From NCBI GenBank assembly GCA_958295665.1, contig OY282560.1, positions 91,798,311 to 91,862,310 on the forward strand: a stretch of DNA of 64,000 nt. The letters run 5' to 3'. This DNA comes from Tipula vernalis (Eukaryota; Arthropoda; Insecta; Diptera; Tipulidae). How positions within the stretch are numbered: the stretch's first letter is position 1; the number at the start of each line of letters is the position of its first letter. The position numbers and the translations under genes are program-made. Positions 12,457 to 25,777 of the stretch are shown one piece after another. Below the pieces are notes generated by a model. The model worked only from the letters and a program-made list of their open reading frames with translations, did not search any database and was not told the origin of the DNA.

Positions 12457-12629
12457 AAACCTATTGATAGAGGTATCAACCATCGTAATCGGACCATTTT
12501 AGATTTTTGCCGCCCAAAAACTTGTGGGCTATAGCAGAGTTGATTTTCAATAAAATTGAATTTTCTAAGAAATGTTTAGAAATAATCGAGCAATCAAAAT
12601 GAAAATTGTCACAGCAATTACAGGTCCCG
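12457..12629. repeat. Chimeric S/C monomer (G81 with G86)
   Basis: Other class S copies that I checked carry A86, while G86 is found on the C81 background. This unit reads GCAGAGTTGAT, joining the S base at 81 to the C-type base at 86. A short conversion tract or an exchange within five bases explains it. An independent A to G mutation is the simpler alternative and cannot be excluded. Confidence 0.6.
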
Positions 12630-14186
12630 AAACCTATTGATAGAGGTATCAACCATCGTAATCGGACCATTTTAGATTTTTGCCGCCCAAAAACTTGTGG
12701 GCTATAGCAGAGTTAATTTTCAATAAAATTGAATTTTCTAAGAAATGTTTAGAAATAATCGAGCAATCAAAATGAAAATTGTCACAGCAATTACAGGTCC
12801 CGAAACCTATTGATAGAGGTATCAACCATCGTAATCGGACCATTTTAGATTTTTGCCGCCCAAAAACTTGTGGGCTATAGCACAGTTAATTTTCAATAAA
12901 ATTGAATTTTCTAAGAAATGTTTAGAAATAATCGAGCAATCAAATTGAAAATAGTCACAGCAATTACAGGTCCCGAAACCTATTGATAGAGGTATCAACC
13001 ATCGTAATCGGACCATTTTAGATTTTTGCCGCCCAAAAACTTGTGGGCTATAGCACAGTTGATTTTCAATAAAATTGAATTTTCGAAGAAATGTTTAGAA
13101 ATTATCGAGCAATCAAAATGAAAATTGTCACAGCAATTACAGGTCCCGAAACCTATTGATAGAGGTATCAACCATCGTAATCGGACCATTTTAGATTTTT
13201 GCCGCCCAAAAACTTGTGGGCTATAGCAGAGTTAATTTTCAATAAAATTGAATTTTCTAAGAAATGTTTAGAAATAATCGAGCAATCAAAATGAAAATTG
13301 TCACAGCAATTACAGGTCCCGAAACCTATTGATAGAGGTATCAACCATCGTAATCGGACCATTTTAGATTTTTGCCGCCCAAAAACTTGTGGGCTATAGC
13401 AGAGTTAATTTTCAATAAAATTGAATTTTCTAAGAAATGTTTAGAAATAATCGAGCAATCAAAATGAAAATTGTCACAGCAATTACAGGTCCCGAAACCT
13501 ATTGATAGAGGTATCAACCATCGTAATCGGACCATTTTAGATTTTTGCCGCCCAAAAACTTGTGGGCTATAGCACAGTTAATTTTCAATAAAATTGAATT
13601 TTCTAAGAAATGTTTAGAAATAATCGAGCAATCAAAATGAAAATTGTCACAGCAATTACAGGTCCCGAAACCTATTGATAGAGGTATCAACCATCGTAAT
13701 CGGACCATTTTAGATTTTTGCCGCCCAAAAACTTGTGGGCTATAGCAGAGTTAATTTTCAATAAAATTGAATTTTCTAAGAAATGTTTAGAAATAATCGA
13801 GCAATCAAAATGAAAATTGTCACAGCAATTACAGGTCCCGAAACCTATTGATAGAGGTATCAACCATCGTAATCGGACCATTTTAGATTTTTACCGCCCA
13901 AAAACTTGTGGGCTATAGCAGAGTTAATTTTCAATAAAATTGAATTTTCTAAGAAATGTTTAGAAATTATCGAGCAATCAAAATGAAAATTGTCACAGCA
14001 ATTACAGGTCCCGAAACCTATTGATAGAGGTATCAACCATCGTAATCGGACCATTTTAGATTTTTGCCGCCCAAAAACTTGTGGGCTATAGCAGAGTTAA
14101 TTTTCAATAAAATTGAATTTTCTAAGAAATGTTTAGAAATAATCGAGCAATCAAAATGAAAATTGTCACAGCAATTACAGGTCCCG

Positions 14187-15397
14187 AAACCTATTGATAG
14201 AGGTATCAACCATCGTAATCGGACCATTTTAGATTTTTGCCGCCCAAAAACTTGTGGGCTATAGCACAGTTAATTTTCAATAAAATTGAATTTTCGAAGA
14301 AATGTTTAAAAATAATCGAGCAATCAAAATGAAAATTGTCACAGCAATTACAGGTCCCGAAACCTATTGATAGAGGTATCAACCATCGTAATCGGACCAT
14401 TTTAGATTTTTGCCGCCCAAAAACTTGTGGGCTATAGCACAGTTGATTTTCAATAAAATTGAATTTTCTAAGAAATGTTTAGAAATAATCGAGCAATCAA
14501 AATGAAAATTGTCACAGCAATTACAGGTCCCGAAACCTATTGATAGAGGTATCAACCATCGTAATCGGACCATTTTAGATTTTTGCCGCCCAAAAACTTG
14601 TGGGCTATAGCACAGTTGATTTTCAATAACATTGAATTTTCGAAGAAATGTTTATCAATTATCGAGCAATCAAAATGAAAATTGTCACAGCAATTACAGG
14701 TCCCGAAACCTATTGATAGAGGTATCAACCATCGTAATCGGACCATTTTAGATTTTTGCCGCCCAAAAACTTGTGGGCTATAGCAGAGTTAATTTTCAAT
14801 AAAATTGAATTTTCTAAGAAATGTTTAGAAATAATCGAGCAATCAAAATGAAAATTGTCACAGCAATTACAGGTCCCGAAACCTATTGATAGAGGTATCA
14901 ACCATCGTAATCGGACCATTTTAGATTTTTGCCGCCCAAAAGCTTGTGGGCTATAGCAGAGTTAATTTTCAATAAAATTGAATTTTCTAAGAAATGTTTA
15001 GAAATAATCGAGCAATCAAAATGAAAATTGTCACAGCAATTACAGGTCCCGAAACCTATTGATAGAGGTATCAACCATCGTAATCGGACCATTTTAGATT
15101 TTTGCCGCCCAAAAACTTGTGGGCTATAGCACAGTTAATTTTCAATAAAATTGAATTTTCTAAGAAATGTTTAGAAATAATCGAGCAATCAAATTGAAAA
15201 TAGTCACAGCAATTACAGGTCCCGAAACCTATTGATAGAGGTATCAACCATCGTAATCGGACCATTTTAGATTTTTGCCGCCCAAAAACTTGTGGGCTAT
15301 AGCACAGTTGATTTTCAATAAAATTGAATTTTCGAAGAAATGTTTAGAAATTATCGAGCAATCAAAATGAAAATTGTCACAGCAATTACAGGTCCCG
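14187..15397. repeat. Seven-unit module F-C-M-S-S-Y-F, copy 2
   Basis: The class order and sub-states match the copy at 1558, 73 unit lengths away. Private changes have accumulated here: TTTAAAAA in the F unit near 14309, TTTATCAATT in the M unit near 14654, and AAAGCTTGTG in the second S unit near 14941. These show that the copy is not an assembly duplicate of the others. Confidence 0.8.
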
Positions 15398-17473
15398 AAA
15401 CCTATTGATAGAGGTATCAACCATCGTAATCGGACCATTTTAGATTTTTGCCGCCCAAAAACTTGTGGGCTATAGCACAGTTAATTTTCAATAAAATTGA
15501 ATTTTCTAAGAAATGTTTAGAAATAATCGAGCAATCAAATTGAAAATAGTCACAGCAATTACAGGTCCCGAAACCTATTGATAGAGGTATCAACCATCGT
15601 AATCGGACCATTTTAGATTTTTGCCGCCCAAAAACTTGTGGGCTATAGCACAGTTGATTTTCAATAAAATTGAATTTTCTAAGAAATGTTTAGAAATAAT
15701 CGAGCAATCAAAATGAAAATTGTCACAGCAATTACAGGTCCCGAAACCTATTGATAGAGGTATCAACCATCGTAATCGGACCATTTTAGATTTTTGCCGC
15801 CCAAAAACTTGTGGGCTATAGCACAGTTGATTTTCAATAACATTGAATTTTCGAAGAAATGTTTAGAAATTATCGAGCAATCAAAATGAAAATTGTCACA
15901 GCAATTACAGGTCCCGAAACCTATTGATAGAGGTATCAACCATCGTAATCGGACCATTTTAGATTTTTGCCGCCCAAAAACTTGTGGGCTATAGCACAGT
16001 TAATTTTCAATAAAATTGAATTTTCTAAGAAATGTTTAGAAATAATCGAGCAATCAAAATGAAAATTGTCACAGCAATTACAGGTCCCGAAACCTATTGA
16101 TAGAGGTATCAACCATCGTAATCGGACCATTTTAGATTTTTGCCGCCCAAAAACTTGTGGGCTATAGCAGAGTTAATTTTCAATAAAATTGAATTTTCTA
16201 AGAAATGTTTAGAAATAATCGAGCAATCAAAATGAAAATTGTCACAGCAATTACAGGTCCCGAAACCTATTGATAGAGGTATCAACCATCGTAATCGGAC
16301 CATTTTAGATTTTTGCCGCCCAAAAACTTGTGGGCTATAGCAGAGTTAATTTTCAATAAAATTGAATTTTCTAAGAAATGTTTAGAAATAATCGAGCAAT
16401 CAAAATGAAAATTGTCACAGCAATTACAGGTCCCGAAACCTATTGATAGAGGTATCAACCATCGTAATCGGACCATTTTAGATTTTTGCCGCCCAAAAAC
16501 TTGTGGGCTATAGCACAGTTAATTTTCAATAAAATTGAATTTTCTAAGAAATGTTTAGAAATAATCGAGCAATCAAATTGAAAATAGTCACAGCAATTAC
16601 AGGTCCCGAAACCTATTGATAGAGGTATCAACCATCGTAATCGGACCATTTTAGATTTTTGCCGCCCAAAAACTTGTGGGCTATAGCACAGTTGATTTTC
16701 AATAAAATTGAATTTTCGAAGAAATGTTTAGAAATTATCGAGCAATCAAAATGAAAATTGTCACAGCAATTACAGGTCCCGAAACCTATTGATAGAGGTA
16801 TCAACCATCGTAATCGGACCATTTTAGATTTTTGCCGCCCAAAAACTTGTGGGCTATAGCAGAGTTAATTTTCAATAAAATTGAATTTTCTAAGAAATGT
16901 TTAGAAATAATCGAGCAATCAAAATGAAAATTGTCACAGCAATTACAGGTCCCGAAACCTATTGATAGAGGTATCAACCATCGTAATCGGACCATTTTAG
17001 ATTTTTGCCGCCCAAAAACTTGTGGGCTATAGCAGAGTTAATTTTCAATAAAATTGAATTTTCTAAGAAATGTTTAGAAATAATCGAGCAATCAAAATGA
17101 AAATTGTCACAGCAATTACAGGTCCCGAAACCTATTGATAGAGGTATCAACCATCGTAATCGGACCATTTTAGATTTTTGCCGCCCAAAAACTTGTGGGC
17201 TATAGCACAGTTGATTTTCAATAAAATTGAATTTTCGAAGAAATGTTTAGAAATTATCGAGCAATCAAAATGAAAATTGTCACAGCAATTACAGGTCCCG
17301 AAACCTATTGATAGAGGTATCAACCATCGTAATCGGACCATTTTAGATTTTTGCCGCCCAAAAACTTGTGGGCTATAGCAGAGTTAATTTTCAATAAAAT
17401 TGAATTTTCTAAGAAATGTTTAGAAATAATCGAGCAATCAAAATGAAAATTGTCACAGCAATTACAGGTCCCG

Positions 17474-18684
17474 AAACCTATTGATAGAGGTATCAACCAT
17501 CGTAATCGGACCATTTTAGATTTTTGCCGCCCAAAAACTTGTGGGCTATAGCACAGTTAATTTTCAATAAAATTGAATTTTCGAAGAAATGTTTAGAAAT
17601 AATCGAGCAATCAAAATGAAAATTGTCACAGCAATTACAGGTCCCGAAACCTATTGATAGAGGTATCAACCATCGTAATCGGACCATTTTAGATTTTTGC
17701 CGCCCAAAAACTTGTGGGCTATAGCACAGTTGATTTTCAATAAAATTGAATTTTCTAAGAAATGTTTAGAAATAATCGAGCAATCAAAATGAAAATTGTC
17801 ACAGCAATTACAGGTCCCGAAACCTATTGATAGAGGTATCAACCATCGTAATCGGACCATTTTAGATTTTTGCCGCCCAAAAACTTGTGGGCTATAGCAC
17901 AGTTGATTTTCAATAACATTGAATTTTCGAAGAAATGTTTAGAAATTATCGAGCAATCAAAATGAAAATTGTCACAGCAATTACAGGTCCCGAAACCTAT
18001 TGATAGAGGTATCAACCATCGTAATCGGACCATTTTAGATTTTTGCCGCCCAAAAACTTGTGGGCTATAGCAGAGTTAATTTTCAATAAAATTGAATTTT
18101 CTAAGAAATGTTTAGAAATAATCGAGCAATCAAAATGAAAATTGTCACAGCAATTACAGGTCCCGAAACCTATTGATAGAGGTATCAACCATCGTAATCG
18201 GACCATTTTAGATTTTTGCCGCCCAAAAACTTGTGGGCTATAGCAGAGTTAATTTTCAATAAAATTGAATTTTCTAAGAAATGTTTAGAAATAATCGAGC
18301 AATCAAAATGAAAATTGTCACAGCAATTACAGGTCCCGAAACCTATTGATAGAGGTATCAACCATCGTAATCGGACCATTTTAGATTTTTGCCGCCCAAA
18401 AACTTGTGGGCTATAGCACAGTTAATTTTCAATAAAATTGAATTTTCTAAGAAATGTTTAGAAATAATCGAGCAATCAAATTGAAAATAGTCACAGCAAT
18501 TACAGGTCCCGAAACCTATTGATAGAGGTATCAACCATCGTAATCGGACCATTTTAGATTTTTGCCGCCCAAAAACTTGTGGGCTATAGCACAGTTGATT
18601 TTCAATAAAATTGAATTTTCGAAGAAATGTTTAGAAATTATCGAGCAATCAAAATGAAAATTGTCACAGCAATTACAGGTCCCG
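17474..18684. repeat. Seven-unit module F-C-M-S-S-Y-F, copy 3
   Basis: This matches copies 1 and 2 in class order and lies 19 units (3287 bp) after copy 2. It runs directly into C-M-S-S, so part of the module (F-C-M-S-S) is immediately repeated starting from its own last F unit. Confidence 0.8.
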
Positions 18685-20241
18685 AAACCTATTGATAGAG
18701 GTATCAACCATCGTAATCGGACCATTTTAGATTTTTGCCGCCCAAAAACTTGTGGGCTATAGCACAGTTGATTTTCAATAAAATTGAATTTTCTAAGAAA
18801 TGTTTAGAAATAATCGAGCAATCAAAATGAAAATTGTCACAGCAATTACAGGTCCCGAAACCTATTGATAGAGGTATCAACCATCGTAATCGGACCATTT
18901 TAGATTTTTGCCGCCCAAAAACTTGTGGGCTATAGCACAGTTGATTTTCAATAACATTGAATTTTCGAAGAAATGTTTAGAAATTATCGAGCAATCAAAA
19001 TGAAAATTGTCACAGCAATTACAGGTCCCGAAACCTATTGATAGAGGTATCAACCATCGTAATCGGACCATTTTAGATTTTTGCCGCCCAAAAACTTGTG
19101 GGCTATAGCAGAGTTAATTTTCAATAAAATTGAATTTTCTAAGAAATGTTTAGAAATAATCGAGCAATCAAAATGAAAATTGTCACAGCAATTACAGGTC
19201 CCGAAACCTATTGATAGAGGTATCAACCATCGTAATCGGACCATTTTAGATTTTTGCCGCCCAAAAACTTGTGGGCTATAGCAGAGTTAATTTTCAAAAA
19301 AATTGAATTTTCTAAGAAATGTTTAGAAATAATCGAGCAATCAAAATGAAAATTGTCACAGCAATTACAGGTCCCGAAACCTATTGATAGAGGTATCAAC
19401 CATCGTAATCGGACCATTTTAGATTTTTGCCGCCCAAAAACTTGTGGGCTATAGCAGAGTTAATTTTCAATAAAATTGAATTTTCTAAGAAATGTTTAGA
19501 AATAATCGAGCAATCAAAATGAAAATTGTCACAGCAATTACAGGTCCCGAAACCTATTGATAGAGGTATCAACCATCGTAATCGGACCATTTTAGATTTT
19601 TGCCGCCCAAAAACTTGTGGGCTATAGCAGAGTTAATTTTCAATAAAATTGAATTTTCGAAGAAATGTTTAGAAATAATCGAGCAATCAAAATGAAAATT
19701 GTCACAGCAATTACAGGTCCCGAAACCTATTGATAGAGGTATCAACCATCGTAATCGGACCATTTTAGATTTTTGCCGCCCAAAAACTTGTGGGCTATAG
19801 CACAGTTAATTTTCAATAAAATTGAATTTTCTAAGAAATGTTTAGAAATAATCGAGCAATCAAAATGAAAATTGTCACAGCAATTACAGGTCCCGAAACC
19901 TATTGATAGAGGTATCAACCATCGTAATCGGACCATTTTAGATTTTTGCCGCCCAAAAACTTGTGGGCTATAGCAGAGTTAATTTTCAATAAAATTGAAT
20001 TTTCTAAGAAATGTTTAGAAATAATCGAGCAATCAAAATGAAAATTGTCACAGCAATTACAGGTCCCGAAACCTATTGATAGAGGTATCAACCATCGTAA
20101 TCGGACCATTTTAGATTTTTGCCGCCCAAAAACTTGTGGGCTATAGCACAGTTAATTTTCAATAAAATTGAATTTTCGAAGAAATGTTTAGAAATAATCG
20201 AGCAATCAAAATGAAAATTGTCACAGCAATTACAGGTCCCG

Positions 20242-23200
20242 AAACCTATTGATAGAGGTATCAACCATCGTAATCGGACCATTTTAGATTTTTGCCGCCC
20301 AAAAACTTGTGGGCTATAACACAGTTGATTTTCAATAAAATTGAATTTTCTAAGAAATGTTTAGAAATAATCGAGCAATCAAAATGAAAATTGTCACAGC
20401 AATTACAGGTCCCGAAACCTATTGATAGAGGTATCAACCATCGTAATCGGACCATTTTAGATTTTTGCCGCCCAAAAACTTGTGGGCTATAGCACAGTTG
20501 ATTTTCAATAACATTGAATTTTCGAAGAAATGTTTAGAAATTATCGAGCAATCAAAATGAAAATTGTCACAGCAATTACAGGTCCCGAAACCTATTGATA
20601 GAGGTATCAACCATCGTAATCGGACCATTTTAGATTTTTGCCGCCCAAAAACTTGTGGGCTATAGCAGAGTTAATTTTCAATAAAATTGAATTTTCTAAG
20701 AAATGTTTAGAAATAATCGAGCAATCAAAATGAAAATTGTCACAGCAATTACAGGTCCCGAAACCTATTGATAGAGGTATCAACCATCGTAATCGGACCA
20801 TTTTAGATTTTTGCCGCCCAAAAACTTGTGGGCTATAGCACAGTTGATTTTCAATAAAATTGAATTTTCTAAGAAATGTTTAGAAATAATCGAGCAATCA
20901 AAATGAAAATTGTCACAGCAATTACAGGTCCCGAAACCTATTGATAGAGGTATCAACCATCGTAATCGGACCATTTTAGATTTTTGCCGCCCAAAAACTT
21001 GTGGGCTATAGCACAGTTGATTTTCAATAAAATTGAATTTTCTAAGAAATGTTTAGAAATTATCGAGCAATCAAAATGAAAATTGTCACAGCAATTACAG
21101 GTCCCGAAACCTATTGATAGAGGTATCAACCATCGTAATCGGACCATTTTAGATTTTTGCCGCCCAAAAACTTGTGGGCTATACCAGAGTTAATTTTCAA
21201 TAAAATTGAATTTTCTAAGAAATGTTTAGAAATTATCGAGCAATCAAAATGAAAATTGTCACAGCAATTACAGGTCCCGAAACCTATTGATAGAGGTATC
21301 AACCATCGTAATCGGACCATTTTAGATTTTTGCCGCCCAAAAACTTGTGGGCTATACCAGAGTTAATTTTCAATAAAATTGAATTTTCTAAGAAATGTTT
21401 AGAAATAATCGAGCAATCAAAATGAAAATTGTCACAGCAATTACAGGTCCCGAAACCTATTGATAGAGGTATCAACCATCGTAATCGGACCATTTTAGAT
21501 TTTTGCCGCCCAAAAACTTGTGGGCTATAGCAGAGTTAATTTTCAATAAAATTGAATTTTCTAAGAAATGTTTAGAAATAATCGAGCAATCAAAATGAAA
21601 ATTGTCACAGCAATTACAGGTCCCGAAACCTATTGATAGAGGTATCAACCATCGTAATCGGACCATTTTAGATTTTTGCCGCCCAAAAACTTGTGGGCTA
21701 TAGCACAGTTAATTTTCAATAAAATTGAATTTTCTAAGAAATGTTTAGAAATAATCGAGCAATCAAAATGAAAATTGTCACAGCAATTACAGGTCCCGAA
21801 ACCTATTGATAGAGGTATCAACCATCGTAATCGGACCATTTTAGATTTTTGCCGCCCAAAAACTTGTGGGCTATAGCAGAGTTAATTTTCAATAAAATTG
21901 AATTTTCTAAGAAATGTTTAGAAATAATCGAGCAATCAAAATGAAAATTGTCACAGCAATTACAGGTCCCGAAACCTATTGATAGAGGTATCAACCATCG
22001 TAATCGGACCATTTTAGATTTTTGCCGCCCAAAAACTTGTGGGCTATAGCAGAGTTAATTTTCAATAAAATTGAATTTTCTAAGAAATGTTTAGAAATAA
22101 TCGAGCAATCAAAATGAAAATTGTCACAGCAATTACAGGTCCCGAAACCTATTGATAGAGGTATCAACCATCGTAATCGGACCATTTTAGATTTTTGCCG
22201 CCCAAAAACTTGTGGGCTATAGCACAGTTAATTTTCAATAAAATTGAATTTTCTAAGAAATGTTTAGAAATAATCGAGCAATCAAAATGAAAATTGTCAC
22301 AGCAATTACAGGTCCCGAAACCTATTGATAGAGGTATCACCCATCGTAATCGGACCATTTTAGATTTTTGCCGCCCAAAAACTTGTGGGCTATAGCAGAG
22401 TTAATTTTCAATAAAATTGAATTTTCTAAGAAATGTTTAGAAATAATCGAGCAATCAAAATGAAAATTGTCACAGCAATTACAGGTCCCGAAACCTATTG
22501 ATAGAGGTATCAACCATCGTAATCGGACCATTTTAGATTTTTGCCGCCCAAAAACTTGTGGGCTATACCAGAGTTAATTTTCAATAAAATTGAATTTTCT
22601 AAGAAATGTTTAGAAATAATCGAGCAATCAAAATGAAAATTGTCACAGCAATTACAGGTCCCGAAACCTATTGATAGAGGTATCAACCATCGTAATCGGA
22701 CCATTTTAGATTTTTGCCGCCCAAAAACTTGTGGGCTATAACACAGTTGATTTTCAATAAAATTGAATTTTCTAAGAAATGTTTAGAAATTATCGAGCAA
22801 TCAAAATGAAAATTGTCACAGCAATTACAGGTCCCGAAACCTATTGATAGAGGTATCAACCATCGTAATCGGACCATTTTAGATTTTTGCCGCCCAAAAA
22901 CTTGTGGGCTATAGCAGAGTTAATTTTCAATAAAATTGAATTTTCTAAGAAATGTTTAGAAATAATCGAGCAATCAAAATGAAAATTGTCACAGCAATTA
23001 CAGGTCCCGAAACCTATTGATAGAGGTATCAACCATCGTAATCGGACCATTTTAGATTTTTGCCGCCCAAAAACTTGTGGGCTATAGCACAGTTAATTTT
23101 CAATAAAATTGAATTTTCTAAGAAATGTTTAGAAATTATCGAGCAATCAAAATGAAAATTGTCACAGCAATTACAGGTCCCGAAACCTATTGATAGAGGT

Positions 23201-24393
23201 ATCAACCATCGTAATCGGACCATTTTAGATTTTTGCCGCCCAAAAACTTGTGGGCTATAGCAGAGTTAATTTTCAATAAAATTGAATTTTCTAAGAAATG
23301 TTTAGAAATAATCGAGCAATCAAAATGAAAATTGTCACAGCAATTACAGGTCCCGAAACCTATTGATAGAGGTATCAACCATCGTAATCGGACCATTTTA
23401 GATTTTTGCCGCCCAAAAACTTGTGGGCTATAACACAGTTGATTTTCAATAAAATTGAATTTTCTAAGAAATGTTTAGAAATTATCGAGCAATCAAAATG
23501 AAAATTGTCACAGCAATTACAGGTCCCGAAACCTATTGATAGAGGTATCAACCATCGTAATCGGACCATTTTAGATTTTTGCCGCCCAAAAACTTGTGGG
23601 CTATAGCACAGTTGATTTTCAATAAAATTGAATTTTCTAAGAAATGTTTAGAAATAATCGAGCAATCAAAATGAAAATTGTCACAGCAATTACAGGTCCC
23701 GAAACCTATTGATAGAGGTATCAACCATCGTAATCGGACCATTTTAGATTTTTGCCGCCCAAAAACTTGTGGGCTATAGCACAGTTGATTTTCAATAAAA
23801 TTGAATTTTCTAAGAAATGTTTAGAAATTATCGAGCAATCAAAATGAAAATTGTCACAGCAATTACAGGTCCCGAAACCTATTGATAGAGGTATCAACCA
23901 TCGTAATCGGACCATTTTAGATTTTTGCCGCCCAAAAACTTGTGGGCTATAGCAGAGTTAATTTTCAATAAAATTGAATTTTCTAAGAAATGTTTAGAAA
24001 TAATCGAGCAATCAAAATGAAAATTGTCACAGCAATTACAGGTCCCGAAACCTATTGATAGAGGTATCAACCATCGTAATCGGACCATTTTAGATTTTTG
24101 CCGCCCAAAAACTTGTGGGCTATAGCACAGTTGATTTTCAATAACATTGAATTTTCTAAGAAATGTTTAGAAATAATCGAGCAATCAAAATGAAAATTGT
24201 CACAGCAATTACAAGTCCCGAAACCTATTGATAGAGGTATCAACCATCGTAATCGGACCATTTTAGATTTTTGCCGCCCAAAAACTTGTGGGCTATAGCA
24301 GAGTTAATTTTCAATAAAATTGAATTTTCTAAGAAATGTTTAGAAATAATCGAGCAATCAAAATGAAAATTGTCACAGCAATTACAGGTCCCG
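20242..24393. repeat. Array zone 3: V and P monomers appear
   Basis: Twenty-four monomers. V units (A78) start at 20242, 22664 and 23356. P units (C78, reading CTATACCAGAG) start at 21107, 21280 and 22491. The rest are S, C, one F and M copies, and class Y is absent. The adjacent P-P pair at 21107-21452 looks like a local tandem duplication, although the two differ at site 128. No genes or unique DNA. Confidence 0.85.
24048..24220. repeat. Chimeric monomer with M head and P-type tail
   Basis: Site 98 is C as in class M, but sites 110 and 128 are T and A, where other M copies have G or a derivative at 110 and T at 128. Near the end it has ACAAGTCCC (A167, position 24214). Elsewhere I see that tail only in four P monomers, starting at 25605, 35292, 39097 and 42359. 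An exchange or conversion between sites 98 and 110 joins the two types. Confidence 0.7.
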
Positions 24394-25777
24394 AAACCTA
24401 TTTATAGAGGTATCAACCATCGTAATCGGACCATTTTAGATTTTTGCCGCTCAAAAACTTGTGGGCTATAGCAGAGTTAATTTTCAATAAAATTGAATTT
24501 TCTAAGAAATGTTTAGAAATAATCGAGCAATCAAAATGAAAATTGTCAGAGCAATTACAGGTCCCGAAACCTATTGATAGAGGTATCAACCATCGTAATC
24601 GGACCATTTTAGATTTTTGCCGCCCAAAAACTTGTGGGCTATAGCACAGTTGATTTTCAATAAAATTGAATTTTCTAAGAAATGTTTAGAAATAATCGAG
24701 CAATCAAAATGAAAATTGTCACAGCAATTACAGGTCCCGAAACCTATTGATAGAGGTATCAACCATCGTAATCGGACCATTTTAGATTTTTGCCGCCCAA
24801 AAACTTTTGGGCTATAGCACAGTTGATTTTCAATAAAATTGAATTTTCTAAGAAATGTTTAGAAATAATCGAGCAATCAAAATGAAAATTGTCACAGCAA
24901 TTACAGGTCCCGAAACCTATTGATAGAGGTATCAACCATCGTAATCGGACCATTTTAGATTTTTGCCGCCCAAAAACTTGTGGGCTATAGCACAGTTGAT
25001 TTTCAATAAAATTGAATTTTCTAAGAAATGTTTAGAAATTATCGAGCAATCAAAATGAAAATTGTCACAGCAATTACAGGTCCCGAAACCTATTGATAGA
25101 GGTATCAACCATCGTAATCGGACCATTTTAGATTTTTGCCGCCCAAAAACTTGTGGGCTATAGCAGAGTTAATTTTCAATAAAATTGAATTTTCTAAGAA
25201 ATGTTTAGAAATAATCGAGCAATCAAAATGAAAATTGTCACAGCAATTACAGGTCCCGAAACCTATTGATAGAGGTATCAACCATCGTAATCGGACCATT
25301 TTAGATTTTTGCCGCCCAAAAACTTGTGGGCTATAGCACAGTTGATTTTCAATAAAATTGAATTTTCTAAGAAATGTTTAGAAATAATCGAGCAATCAAA
25401 ATGAAAATTGTCACAGCAATTACAGGTCCCGAAACCTATTGATAGAGGTATCAACCATCGTAATCGGACCATTTTAGATTTTTGCCGCCCAAAAACTTGT
25501 GGGCTATAGCACAGTTGATTTTCAATAAAATTGAATTTTCTAAGAAATGTTTAGAAATTATCGAGCAATCAAAATGAAAATTGTCACAGCAATTACAGGT
25601 CCCGAAACCTATTGATAGAGGTATCAACCATCGTAATCGGACCATTTTAGATTTTTGCCGCCCAAAAACTTGTGGGCTATACCAGAGTTAATTTTCAATA
25701 AAATTGAATTTTCTAAGAAATGTTTAGAAATAATCGAGCAATCAAAATGAAAATTGTCACAGCAATTACAAGTCCCG
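24394..25777. repeat. Eight-unit block duplicated at 34081, copy 1
   Basis: Eight monomers in the order S, C, Q, C(T128), S, C, C(T128), P. The first S unit carries two rare bases, T10 (24403, giving TTTATAG) and T58 (24451, giving CCGCTCAAAA). The last P unit ends with ACAAGTCCC. All three markers recur at the same relative places in 34081-35464, 9687 bp away, which is 56 units less the one base missing at 25951. A private change, GTCAGAGC near 24548, is only in this copy. Confidence 0.88.

Larger units (their letters stand above)
12284..20241. repeat. Array zone 2: S, Y, F, C and M monomers
   Basis: Forty-six monomers of the same kinds as zone 1. Y starts at 12803, 15052, 15398, 16436 and 18339. 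M starts at 14533, 15744, 17820 and 18858. It contains two copies of the F-C-M-S-S-Y-F module. The Y-F pair is kept at 12803, 15052, 16436 and 18339, but the Y at 15398 is followed by a C unit. No coding or unique sequence is present. Confidence 0.9.
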
